A stretch of 64,000 nt of DNA. Origin: Cyclina sinensis (Eukaryota; Mollusca; Bivalvia; Venerida; Veneridae). This document shows positions 12,072-22,583 of this stretch, in pieces; positions within the stretch are counted from its first letter, which is position 1, and every line of letters starts with the position of its first letter. Below the pieces are notes generated by a model. That model saw only the letters and a list, made by a program, of their open reading frames with translations. It ran no database searches and was not told where the DNA came from. Position numbers and translations under genes: made by a program. The stretch is from contig JAAONU010000004.1 of the NCBI GenBank assembly GCA_012932295.1, forward strand, positions 10,478,630-10,542,629, given 5' to 3'.

Positions 12072-12152
12072 ACAGGCATTCGTTTCTGGGATAAAAGTTA
12101 CAAACAACCAAACGCGTGTTGGTTAAAATGAGAACATGGAACGAATGCCTGT
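12072..12152. repeat. Small inverted-repeat element (81 bp)
   Basis: ACAGGCATTCGTT at 12072-12084 is the exact reverse complement of AACGAATGCCTGT at 12140-12152, a 13-bp perfect stem. Could be a solo MITE or a hairpin; there is no clear target duplication. Confidence 0.5.
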
Positions 12153-12261
12153 GAATAAAACTGTCATTGATGGAGATACCGAGTGATTGTTAATTTAGCG
12201 GGGATAAGAAAATGTCCGGATCCCGGACGAATAATGTAAACGAAGAACAGACCCAAGACTC

Positions 12262-12890
12262 TCTTATTATGCCCCCGAAGGGAGGCATATAGTTTTCTGT
12301 CCGTCCGTCTGTCAGTCTGTCCGCTTTTTGTCCGGTCCATAACTTTGCCAGTCATGGATGGATTTTGAAATAATTTTGCAGAAATGTGTGGCACATTAAG
12401 ACAATGTGTCACATGCATGACCCAGGCTTATAGGTCAAAGCTCAAGGTCACACTTAGACTTGAAAGGAAATTTTCATAAAAGTGCATTGATGTCAAGACA
12501 CACTTGTATGTCAAAAGTCTAGATATGGTTGTACTAGATGGTTTTGTCAACAATTCTGTCATTCCTGGATGGATTTTAAAATGACTTGGCATAAATAAAT
12601 ATGTTGGACATGATGACGACATGTGGCACGTAAGGTGTCCACCTGAAACGTCATGGTCACACTTGTACGTCTAAAGTCATGATATGAATATTTCATAAAT
12701 GTACATTGATGGTCGTGTCTGGTCAACAATCCTGACATCCCTGGATAGATTTTAAAATGATTTGGCAGAAATGTCTCAGACATGGTTCCGACGTCTTGCA
12801 CGCAGGAATTAGGCCTTCAGCTCAAAGGTCAAGGCCACACTTGTATGTCAAATCTCGAGATATGGTTGTGAATAGCACTATTAACTGAAG
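12262..12890 (+). mobile_element. ATGCCCCCGAA-type repeat element, 3' end unclear
   Basis: The left end is TTATGCCCCCGAAGGGAGGC followed by TCCG/TCTG tandem units, the same beginning as the copies at 37966 and 55528. The body contains repeated ~120-bp sub-blocks (GGATGGATTTTGAAAT-like, AAGGTCACACTT-like). The TTCGGGGGCAT right end seen in the 37966 copy is missing, so this copy is truncated or diverged. No ORF. Confidence 0.6.
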
Positions 12891-13619
12891 GATTTAAACA
12901 ACATATTTCCTCACCTACACATATACCAGGATCTTGTTTAGACCATGTGTACAACATTAGACTAGCGGCTGACTGTAGAACAGTTCATTGTAATTACAGT
13001 GACCATTCCTGGGTTTCCTGTTCAATTCAATCTGACAACGATTTATGTCTGACACCAGCAATTTCACAGACAGGTAACCTCCAAACTATAAATATGTTTA
13101 GTAATTTATGTTTTACTAAACGTGTGCCTGCAGCAACCCACTGACATGTGTTTGTTAACATTCCTTTCTCCTTTCACACTTCGTCTTCCACACTTACCTG
13201 TACTAGTTGGCCTCTATTTCCAGTGAAAAACATGTTCTTGTCCTAAGTATGGCTTCGGAGGCATATGTTCGTTCACAACGACATGTCTTGTGATACCTTT
13301 GGCAGAACAATAAATGAAACCATGTCACATTTCTGGATGATTTCCTCTACGAAATTTAAACATTCTTCAAAATTATTTTAGTCTTGATAAAACTTAGTTT
13401 TGAAGGTTAGAAATATAGGTCAGACTTTGGATATTTAGAGCAATCTGTACTTACACGTCTTGACACCTAGCGTCTCAAAGATCCACACATCTGTTTCCTC
13501 CAAAATTTTGATGTAAGTTATAAAGAATTTCAGGCAGCTGTTCTTAAGTGCTTGTGCCTTCACGAAATTTAAAAAAAAATCTTTAATCTGGTATGCACGA
13601 TGTAGTCTTTTTATGTCTT
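12891..13619. other. Intergenic, no gene seen
   Basis: No supportable exon, RNA or element. Only short random open frames. Confidence 0.4.
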
Positions 13620-14020
13620 ATTTATGTCGAGATAATGAAATAATAATACATGTATGTCGTAGTAACGAGATAATATGTCGTGGTAACGAGATAATATTTC
13701 AAGGTGACAAGATAATCAAGTCGTGGTAACAAGATATTATGTCGTCGACTTAATTACCTTATTACCACGACATAATATCTTGATTGCTCGACTTATGTAT
13801 CTCGTTGCCACAACATTATATCTTGTTACCACGACTTAATTATCTCGTTTGTCGACTTAATTATCTTATTACTACGACATAATATCTTGATTGCTCGACT
13901 TACGTATCTCGTTACCACGACATTATATCTTGTTACCACGACTAAACCACTACTTATTAATATCGTCACCAAGACATATTATCTCATTTCCCCGACATCT
14001 TATCTCGTCACCGCGACTTA
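13620..14020. repeat. Large inverted cluster of GTCGTGGTAACGAGATAAT units
   Basis: The left part (to about 13740) repeats GTCGTGGTAACGAGATAAT-type units. From GTCGTCGACTTAA (about 13742) onward the units appear as reverse complements (TTACCACGACATAATATCTTG, TCTCGTTACCACGAC). The right part is itself a direct duplication of about 105 bp. The whole could fold into a long imperfect hairpin. No gene. Confidence 0.75.
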
Positions 14021-14027
14021 AATAAAC

Positions 14028-15795
14028 AACGGCCATGATGGCCCTATATTGCTCACATGAGTACCATTGAGTACAGATTGAAACAGCAAGGCCAATGATG
14101 AAATTAAGCTAACTTCACGTGATGCTGAAGTTGAAATTTACATGCAAAATTGAACATTTGGTCCAAATTTCGTAGAGAGAAAATAGGTCAGATGTACAAA
14201 GTCAATCTCAAATAAAGTTAAAGCTGAAATACATATTCTGACAAGAAGAATTTCTAAGTTTTCTTTCTTTATAGGACCATCAGGTCATGGCCAATTCTGA
14301 CCTTTGGGAAATAATTTGAACAATCTTGACAGATGTCAACTACACAATGCTACACACCAAATTTCAAGGCTGTTGTCCATGCAGTTTCAGAGAGGATGAT
14401 TTTTAAAGTTTTTCCTCCATAGCTCAATGTAAATAAAGTGACCCCGCAAGTGGGTCAATTTTAACCCAAGGGACATAATTTGTATACTTTGGAAGATATT
14501 CACTAGATGATACTATATACCAAATTTTAAAGGCTGAGGGCTTAGTGGTTTCATAGAAGATTACTTATTTTTCCCTAAATACCTCAAAGTAAATCAGGTC
14601 GCCCTTGGGCAGGGCCATTTTAACCATAGGGACATAATTTTAACAGTCTTTGTAGAGATAAGCTTAATGATGCTACAAACAAAATATCTAAGATCAAGCA
14701 CTTATGGTTTCTGGCAAGATTTTCATGGAATTTATATTTAACACATCTATAAAGGGCGTCAATTACGATCCCAGGGGTGTAATTTATTTGAACCATCTTT
14801 ATAGAAGACTGTTAGGTGATGTTCAAAACAAAAAACTTCAGCTCTAGGCCTTGTGGTTTCAGACAAGAAGATTGTCAAAGTTTTCATTTTATAAGCCTCT
14901 GTAAAATCAAGTGACTCCTGGGCGGAGTTATAAATGATTAAAGGGACAAAAATTGAACAATTCTTGGTAGAGAATCTCTAGATGATGCCCCATGCAAAAT
15001 ATCTCAGCTCTTGGCCTTAAGAAGATTTTCAAAGTTTTTTCCAGTATATGTCTATGAAAAACATTTGATTCAAGGGGCAGACTTAACTGTGACTCCAGGG
15101 GTTTAATCTTAACAATCTTGGTACAGGTGTACTAGACTATGTGGCACACAAAATATTTAGACACCACACCATGTGCGACACGATGTTTTAAGTTTTTCCT
15201 CTTAAAATATGTCTCTACAGAACTAAGTGATCCCCGGGCAGTGCCATTAATGACCGAGGGGCATAATTTGAACTTTCTCGGTAGAAACCCTCTTGTAGGT
15301 GCTCCATGCAAAATATCTTAGCCCTATCCTTATGGTTTCAGACAAGATTTTCAATTTTTTCCCTATATAATTCTTTCCAAAACGTGACCCCTGGGGGGCC
15401 CAATTTCGACCCCAGGAACATAGTTTGAACAATCTCGGTACAGGTCTACTAGACAATGTGACACACAAAATATTTAGAATTAAAGCCATGAGTTTTAAAA
15501 GTAAAAATTTTAAAAAAGCATTTCTTATATATGTCTGTATAAGACTAAGTGACCCCCGGGGCAGTGCCATTAGTGACTACAGGGGTATAATAATTAACAA
15601 TCTAGAGCTCTGCATGGATTGAATTCTTTGAGCTACTTTGGTAGAGTTTCGTGCAAAGAACACGTATGTAAAGTTTCCATCAATTTGGCCCAGCAGTTTT
15701 AGAAGAGAATGTTTAAAGCAAAAGTTGACAACGCCCGACGCACGACGGACGACAGACACTGCCCAGTCACAATAACTCACCACGAGTGCGAGCTA
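14028..15795 (-). mobile_element. AGCTCAC...GGGCCATCATGGCCC repeat element, reversed
   Basis: One end (14031-14045) reads GGCCATGATGGCCCTATATT followed by GCTCAC. The other (to about 15795) contains CGACGGACGACAGACACTGC, TCACAATAACTCAC and AGCTAA. This is the reverse orientation of the element at 32847-33410. The interior is built of diverged ~270-bp blocks with recurring phrases (GACCCCAGG, TAATTTGAACAATCTT, CAAAATATCT). No transposase-like ORF. Confidence 0.7.
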
Positions 15796-17453
15796 AAAAG
15801 TACACAGGTCACATCTGAGACCACAGATATGTCAAAACAGGTTTTAAGATAAATAGCCAGTTAATTTTACCCTAATAAGGTCAGTTCCTTCCAAGAAGAA
15901 CAGTTTTAGAGAAGTCACTCTGTAAAATACGATTCGCAATGGCGGATCCAGAAATTTTGATCTAGAGAAGGGGCACCATGGGGGATCTTTCTCCACCTAT
16001 ATATCGTCATTCACTATTATCATTATTATCTATAAAAGTTCTGCCACATCTAGTATATTTGTTACACCTTTACGTCAAATACAAACTTACAATTTTTATA
16101 GCACATGTCTATGCTGTATTTGCATTTGTGAAATTGTAGATGCTTTTTGCTAGGGTTGCGAGGGAATGCTCCCCGTGATTTTATTTTACTGAGTTTTTTT
16201 CTTGCTGTAAAATGGTGCATTTTGTCTAAAAAATGTCTGAGGCGTAAGAAGTTTTTTTATGCAGAAAGGATTTCCAAATGAAATTCTACTACTGAGCCTA
16301 ATTCTGATAATTCTGTATAAACTTACACACATGGTAAGTCCTTCTGGGCTGTTTGTGGTGAGCTTTGCTAATTCAACTTCACGTTTTAAGTTAAGGAAAG
16401 ATTTTGGTACACTTTTGTGTTCGAGGCATATACGGGTATAGCTTTGTGTGTGTAGGTTATTTTTTTTTAGGAGGGGCGGGGCGCAAGGGGGCCATTATAG
16501 CAACGTCGATAACAAAATTTGCTTTCATATGATAGCTTCTTCTCTCAGGTCAGGTATTCTACTTTTAAAGTAAATTATCTTTTTAATTAAATGTTCTTCT
16601 ACTTTGCTTCTGTAACTGAATTTCCGTAGAAAAGAAAGCTTTATTTACGATAGCAAGAATATTTAAACAATTAAAAGCAAAAATATTATTTTTGCTTTAC
16701 CAAGTTGTCGGGACCGAGGTTACTAAGAAACTATAAGGCATCTCCTTACTTATCCTCCAATCAATAGTTAATGTAATAAATTTACTCTTATTCGCGAACT
16801 ACAATGAAAGATATAATTTTTGGAATAAGAGATTATCATTCAACCTGTAAAAGATGTCCAAAAACTTCAATGGCCGACCAACGGGGTGGGAGATGGGGGC
16901 AAGGGTGGAGACACTGGCCGTACGTGTTAATCCGCAGCTATTTGAGGTGCACATTTTTTGTTTTGTTTAAGGCAAGTAATAAATAGTACAACCCCATAAG
17001 ACATAAGTGTGTACAGTGGAAACACAAATGACTGTGAAGTAAAGTTTTTTTTCGGCACCTGCACTGTTAGTACTCGTGACGAATAGTTACTATAAGTCGT
17101 TTTGGGTTTCCTTTAGTGCTGCTTTTTTCCCCAAACAAATTTCACTTTGTTACCTGTGTTTCTTATTGATTCCGCTGATTCTTGTTTCAGAACGAAAGCA
17201 TCGTGATGGATTTTATTCTTCAGTACACCTTGCATTTTTGACGTCTGTTTTCACACTAAAACTACATCTTGAAACATCATTATTTATTTTATGTCCGAAG
17301 TTTAGTTACACATTTCACATAGTTGTAAAGAGATTCATTAGTCGTTTTCTTGTCTTACTTAATTTTCGTACGAAACGTTTTGATAAACGCAAAAAGGCCC
17401 TTTAAGCAGTTGTTAAAAGCAATCATCTTTATACGTTGAGCAATTTACCAAAT
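15796..17453. other. Intergenic and 3' flank of gene C, no gene seen
   Basis: No exon could be supported. A 109-codon open stretch at 17076-17405 lacks an ATG start and resembles no family. The segment adjacent to 17453 is the presumed 3' UTR of gene C; no canonical AATAAA was seen close to its stop. Confidence 0.4.
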
Positions 17454-19299
17454 TTACATAGAACAGACCACACAAGCAAGTTCCCTGTTGTGCACGTATG
17501 GTGGACATTCCAGACTTTTCCCGCAAAATGCCTCTACAAAATAAAGCATGTTGTCATCGTCACTGTTTCCGCTGTGAATCACCGTTTCCGGTCGACGATC
17601 AAGACAGACGTATTCCGAAGCGTCGTCATATCCGGAATAAGCACCAACCAAATATCCGCTATACTCTTTGGTCCAGCCGGTGTAACAGTCCTTTCGACCG
17701 GGGATCATCAAGTTAGTGCTTCTTGGAGACCGACAGACGGCGCACGGCGCTTCACTGTCGTGAACATCTGTTCCAAAAAATTCTTGCAGATCATGTGCTT
17801 GCTGTGTGTGTGAATAAAATTCGTACTGCACACCAGTTATTCGAATAACATTGTTGACAGTTTCAGAATAATGGTCCCATGTTGGTTGTCCGGCAAGGCA
17901 AAGGTAGTTAGCACCGGAACCTGGTCCTCTGCTAGCATCATGGTACGTGCCCGCCATAAAACCTATAAACAAAAGGAAGAATATTAAATGTATGCTGTGC
18001 TGATCATCACCCGTATCATTTGCAGTTTATGTTTTCGAAGCTGACCTGCTAAAAGATATAAGATATATCTAGTAGTTTACATTTGAATCTCAGACATTTG
18101 ATTAAATCTAGTACACATCGATATTTAATAAGTTCAATAGATCCGGACATGCGCTCAGTCAAATGGCTACGTCCGGGTAAAAAACTCAATTTCACTCACT
18201 CAGGACATGAAACCATATCATAAGGCAGTGTGTTCCTAGGTAGATATTTGATGCCACTTTTGACCAAATCTTGCTGTAAGTGGAAGAATTACAGACCCTT
18301 CTTTCAATTAGCTAGTTTCGCCATAGTTTCATCTTTCACTTTCTATCTGTGAATTTATTTGAATAATTTTATAGTCGATACCTGTTCCCATATTAAAGAC
18401 CCCCCACACACAACTGAGGAGTTTAGCAATTTCAAGCTGGGATGGGAAAGTGGGGTGGGAGCGTGATTTTGTGCAAGATAAAAAACCCGTCCTGTTCCCG
18501 AGACACACCTTGTTTTTTTACATGCTAAGTCTATTTAGAACTGATACACGAGACTTCGGTTTTAACGTCATAATTATAGTAGTGTAATTGGAGGGGCCGA
18601 GAATCGAACCCGCAACCCTGAATTACAACAGCCTTGCATTACCAGCGGACAACAGATGAGGGATTTAGAATCTTGAGATGACTAACCAATTATATTTTTA
18701 TGATACAAGTGGTAGCAAACGTCTATCTAAAAAGACACATCAGACCTGTAAACATAATTATAACTACAACTTGTGGTAATAAATAGAGTCTTTCTAATTA
18801 CCAGAATAAACAAGCGTTGTACCATTTCCTGGACATGTTGTTCGGCCCCATCTTGTATAAACTGATCCTGTGTTAAAAAATGAATAGATAAAGAAATAAA
18901 TGAGACACCAATTTTGTCGAAAAAGGGTCAGGCGATACAGCATAAAACGCACACCACGAGTTGAAGGAAGACTAAGATGATTCTGCGGAGACATTGATGA
19001 TCGTTTATTTGGGCATTATAAATATATTTCGGTCTGACACAGAAAGAAGAATAACAAAACTACTTTTTCTGATCTCTATCCGTCAGTGTAGATATGGTTT
19101 CTGAAAAATTGATATTAACTTTACCCATCTGCTGTTGGAGAGCTGCAATCTGAGCATCTTTCTGTGCCAGTGATTGTTTTAAATTGATTATTTCTTGTTC
19201 TATGTCCATTTCCTGGAGCACAAGGCGCTTTTTCGCGTCCACAGCCAAAAAGGTGGTCAAAATCAGGAGCATCAACTTTGTACGTTCAGCTGTCGCCAT
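17454..19299 (-). CDS. Short-chain collagen C4-like secreted protein C
   Basis: CDS = complement(join(17454..17962, 18802..18867, 19125..19299)), 249 aa; phase-1 introns, exon lengths 175/66/509. Exon 1 gives a signal segment (LMLLILTTFLAVDA) and a coiled coil (QEMDIEQEIINLKQSLAQKD, then AQIAALQQQMG) almost identical to that of gene A. Exon 2 encodes GSVYTRWGRTTCPGNGTTLV. Exon 3 reads MAGTYHDASRGPGSGANYLC onward with APCAVCR, GRKDCYTGWTKEY, CLDRRPE, CGKSLECPPY and CVVC, very close to gene A. It is the only cluster member on the minus strand and is divergent from gene D (about 1.2 kb between starts), so an inverted duplication is likely. Extracellular; binding partner unknown. Confidence 0.9.
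18380..18665 (-). repeat. tRNA-derived SINE in intron 2 of gene C
   Basis: The minus-strand head contains GTCCGCTGGTAATGC (A-box-like) and GGTTCGATTCTC (B box). The tail includes TGTCTC..GAACAGGAC and TATCTTGCA. The tail recurs at 19795-19995 (minus) and at 48844-48883 (plus), giving three copies of one family in the window. Confidence 0.65.
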
Positions 19300-20465
19300 T
19301 TTGGTTTTAGGTATGGTGAAATCCTCTGACGAAACATTACCTTTGTGCTTATCTTATAGATAGATAAGAGGCTTAGATGTTTATCATGTCATAGTTTATG
19401 GTATGACAATCGCTACAATATTCGTAATTAAATATATCTATTTAACAGAACAGAAATGCAATTAAAGAGAAATATATGTTCAACACTGACTTGAATATAT
19501 GTACCATTATAATGTTGATGGATTTTTTTCTACGTATTGCAATACTAATATAGCAAATAATAACAAATTATGATTATTGCACTGAAATTATTCACGCACA
19601 AAGAAAATATTTCTGAAGTAAAAATCGATAAAATGGATAAGAAAATATGTATTTGCTAGAAAATAAATGGACTAGAATTCTGGTAGTCGAATAAAATGCA
19701 AAGTATAAATTTTAAGAGTTTGAATTTTCTGGAAAGGTTATGGAACGATTTCCACTGACACGCAACCATGCTGGATATAGAAGCATTATGACCGTTCGGT
19801 TTCCCATATAACCGACGCCCCCTGCAAAGTTAAGAAGTTATTTCATGTGGGGGACGATTGTGCAAGATACAGAAAGCATCCCGTTTCAGGGACACTGTTT
19901 TTTCCCCCATTCTAAGTGTATAGCACTGATACATGGGTTTAACGTCTCATTCGAAAGACAATAAGTAATGTTGGTATATAGAGGGGCGGGGATACAACTC
20001 GTTTTCTTTCTATAAATGTAAAATAGCAAACACAAAAATATTTCATATACAGCTATTTTTCTTTTGTCAAATAATATTATTTGACTTCATTAAGAATAAT
20101 TACCTGTACTGAAAATAGTTTCATTTTTGTTACTCATTAATTAATTCATTGTACAAACTTTAATATGGCTGCTTATCATAATTTTTATTGTACATGTATG
20201 TATATTCTCAGGATTTTTTAAATATATTATACAGAAAATGCGATAACCTGACTACAATTTGCGTACTTTCTCCGACAAGGACGGCGGACTGCTTATGTAT
20301 GGACTACTTAATTCCTGTAGATTTGAACCTCCAAGTCTTAATAGAATGACATTTTGATTGTAAGACATATCTCTTATCAATATAGGTCATATTATTATTA
20401 GAAGATACAGTCTAACAAAAATAAGAAATAAGCAACTTATGTCTTAAAATATCGTCTTTGGAAAA
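19300..20465. other. Divergent spacer between genes C and D
   Basis: About 1.2 kb of AT-rich DNA between the divergent starts of C and D, presumably holding both promoters. A minus-strand SINE tail (see 19795-19995) occupies part of it. No additional gene. Confidence 0.45.
19795..19995 (-). repeat. SINE tail fragment
   Basis: Carries TGCAAGATACAGAAAGCATC followed by CCGTTTCAGGGACAC, shared with the SINEs at 18380-18665 and 48527-48910. It ends in GAGGGGCGGGGATACAACTC, a damaged B-box region; the rest of the tRNA-like head is missing. Confidence 0.55.
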
Positions 20466-22136
20466 ATGGATTTCACTTTCTGTTCTATCCTGATTTTAAT
20501 ATTGCAGGCGTATACATTGTCTGTGGACGCTGATAAGCGGCTAGTATTGCAAGAACTGGACATAGAACAGGAAATTATCAACCTGAAACAAGCAATGACA
20601 CAAAAAGATGCTGAGATAACAGCGCTGCAACTAGAGAATAAGGCTTTACAAGCACAGATGGGTAATACATTTCTTATTATACACTTGTAATTTGACTGTG
20701 GAAAGGAATTTCGGAAGAGTTTAGGCTTTCTTTAATTGCTTATTTTTTGGAGATATACATATGGATTTTGATATATGTTGGGTCCTTTAAATACTTTAAA
20801 GAGCATTTATATGCTATGCTCCTCAAATTTGTTATTTCTGAGAGGTGATGGATTCAGATAGATTTTTATTCATTTAAGTACGATTAATTCAGTAAGGGGA
20901 ACAGACTCAGACCTTGTACCTCATTCAAAAATGTGTCATTGAAGAAATATATATGTCATTCTTATTTACGCTTCCACATCGAATCCCAGCTTTGTAAATA
21001 TATATATATATATATTATTTCAGGGTCGCTGTATACAAGATGGGGAAGAAAGTCGTGTCCGGGAAATGGAACAACGCTTGTGTATTCCGGTAAATAACTT
21101 AGTTTGAGGGGTATTTTAGGAAATATATTCTTTACACTATCAAGTGTACAGGGTATTTTGATTAACACATATCTTTTGTTAGATCACATTTTAGATTTCC
21201 TTTCAAAAGATACACTTTAAAAAGAGGTAAAAAAGTAAATGTAATTTTCACGGAAGTATCAATAAAACGATAAAAGAACGATAGAAGAAAGAGAAAGAAA
21301 AAATGGAAACATGAAGTTTAATGGAAGAAACGGAACGAGAATTGTTGTGAGAAAGGTGTGTAGAGAAAGCAGATTAATTAACAAAATAAAAATAATAATA
21401 ATAATAATAATAATAATAACTATGATAATACATCAGTGCATAGATATCTTACTCTCCAGACTGTCCAGCAGTGTGTCCATGTCTTCCCTGAGATCTTTGC
21501 TTTCTGATTTACTTGTAACAGTCTTATTGACAATCTTTTACTTCACTGATTCAGCAAACTTTTGGACATTTATGGTGACATTTGGGTGGAGTTTTATTTA
21601 AATACGTGTATATTTGTTACATCGTGATAGGTTACATGGCTGGGATGTATAATGACAAAGTCGGACACGGTCCAGGAGCTGGTGCCAACTACCTGTGTCT
21701 TGCTGATCAGCCAACATGGGACTATTACTCGGAAACATCGAACAACGAAGCTCGTATAACAGGGGTGCAGTATGAATTTAACGCGTTACAAGACCACGAC
21801 TTAACGACGATATTTGGCAGCAATATACGAAACAGCGAAGCCCCTTGTACAGTGTGTCGTACACAGAGAAATAACAACATCATGATTCCTGGTCGAAAGG
21901 ATTGTTACCCAGGATGGACCAAAGAATATAATGGCTTTCTTGTTGGAGGCTACCCTTCTTACGATGACTCTACGGAATATATTTGCCTTGATAGATGGCC
22001 AGAGACTGTGGTCCACAGCGGGTCAAGGGATAATGACAACATGTTATATTTTATCGAGGCATTCTGCGGAAAGAGTTTAGAATGTCCTCCCTACATACAT
22101 AACAGGGAACTGACCTGTGTTGTTTGCTCTGTATAA
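20466..22136 (+). CDS. Short-chain collagen C4-like secreted protein D
   Basis: CDS = join(20466..20661, 21024..21089, 21631..22136), 255 aa; phase-1 introns. Exon 1 encodes a signal peptide (MDFTFCSILILILQAYTLSV) and the longest coiled coil of the four (QELDIEQEIINLKQAMTQKD, then AEITALQLENKALQAQMG). Exon 2 encodes GSLYTRWGRKSCPGNGTTLV. Exon 3 has MAGMYND, NYLCLADQPTWDYYSE, APCTVCR, GRKDCYPGWTKEYNG, CLDRWPE, CGKSLECPPY and CVVC. It is one codon shorter than the other three third exons and the most diverged in the globular domain (CTVCRTQRNNN and DRWPE instead of CAVCRAERST and DRRPE). All ten cysteines of exons 2-3 are kept. Role as for A-C: secreted, probably oligomeric through the coiled coil, ligand unknown. 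Confidence 0.9.
20997..21016. repeat. TA dinucleotide repeat
   Basis: About ten TA units immediately before the exon-2 acceptor of gene D; the pyrimidine tract there is correspondingly short. Confidence 0.85.
21386..21420. repeat. AAT trinucleotide microsatellite
   Basis: About eleven AAT/ATA units in intron 2 of gene D. Confidence 0.9.
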
Positions 22137-22583
22137 CGAAATAGTGACATCAAAAAATATATCTTCAAGGGCTAAAATTTCTAACAAGTTTACTTAATTT
22201 AAATCTTTGATATATGTTATTAATACAAATGTATAATGGTAAAACAGCATATTACATTCAATAATGGATATTCTAGAATAGCAGTTTTGAGATACAAGTA
22301 TGTCAGTTGGTAACTCCAGAGGTGTATTTTAACATGTCACAAGATCAACTCTTTCGCATTATAATTCATTTCAACGTCACATAAAACAGATAATTTATGC
22401 TTGGTGCCAGATGTAAGTAAACAGGTATACAATGAAAATGGTTGTGATTAGGTACAATTCAAATTTTAAGCTGGCTATATTCATTATTTTATACATTATC
22501 AAATCAATAAAATGAAATTCTGCGTTACATTAAACTTTCAGTTATGAAACATGGCATTGATTTTAAACCGTTCAGTCAGTCAG
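22137..22583. other. Convergent 3' spacer
   Basis: Lies between the stop of C4-like gene D (plus) and the stop of the CUB-LDLa gene (minus). No exon or recognisable element. Confidence 0.45.

Noticed and set aside
17076..17405. 109-codon plus-strand hydrophobic ORF
   Set aside because: Starts without ATG, lies in the 3' flank of gene C, and its Phe/Leu richness follows from T-rich DNA.
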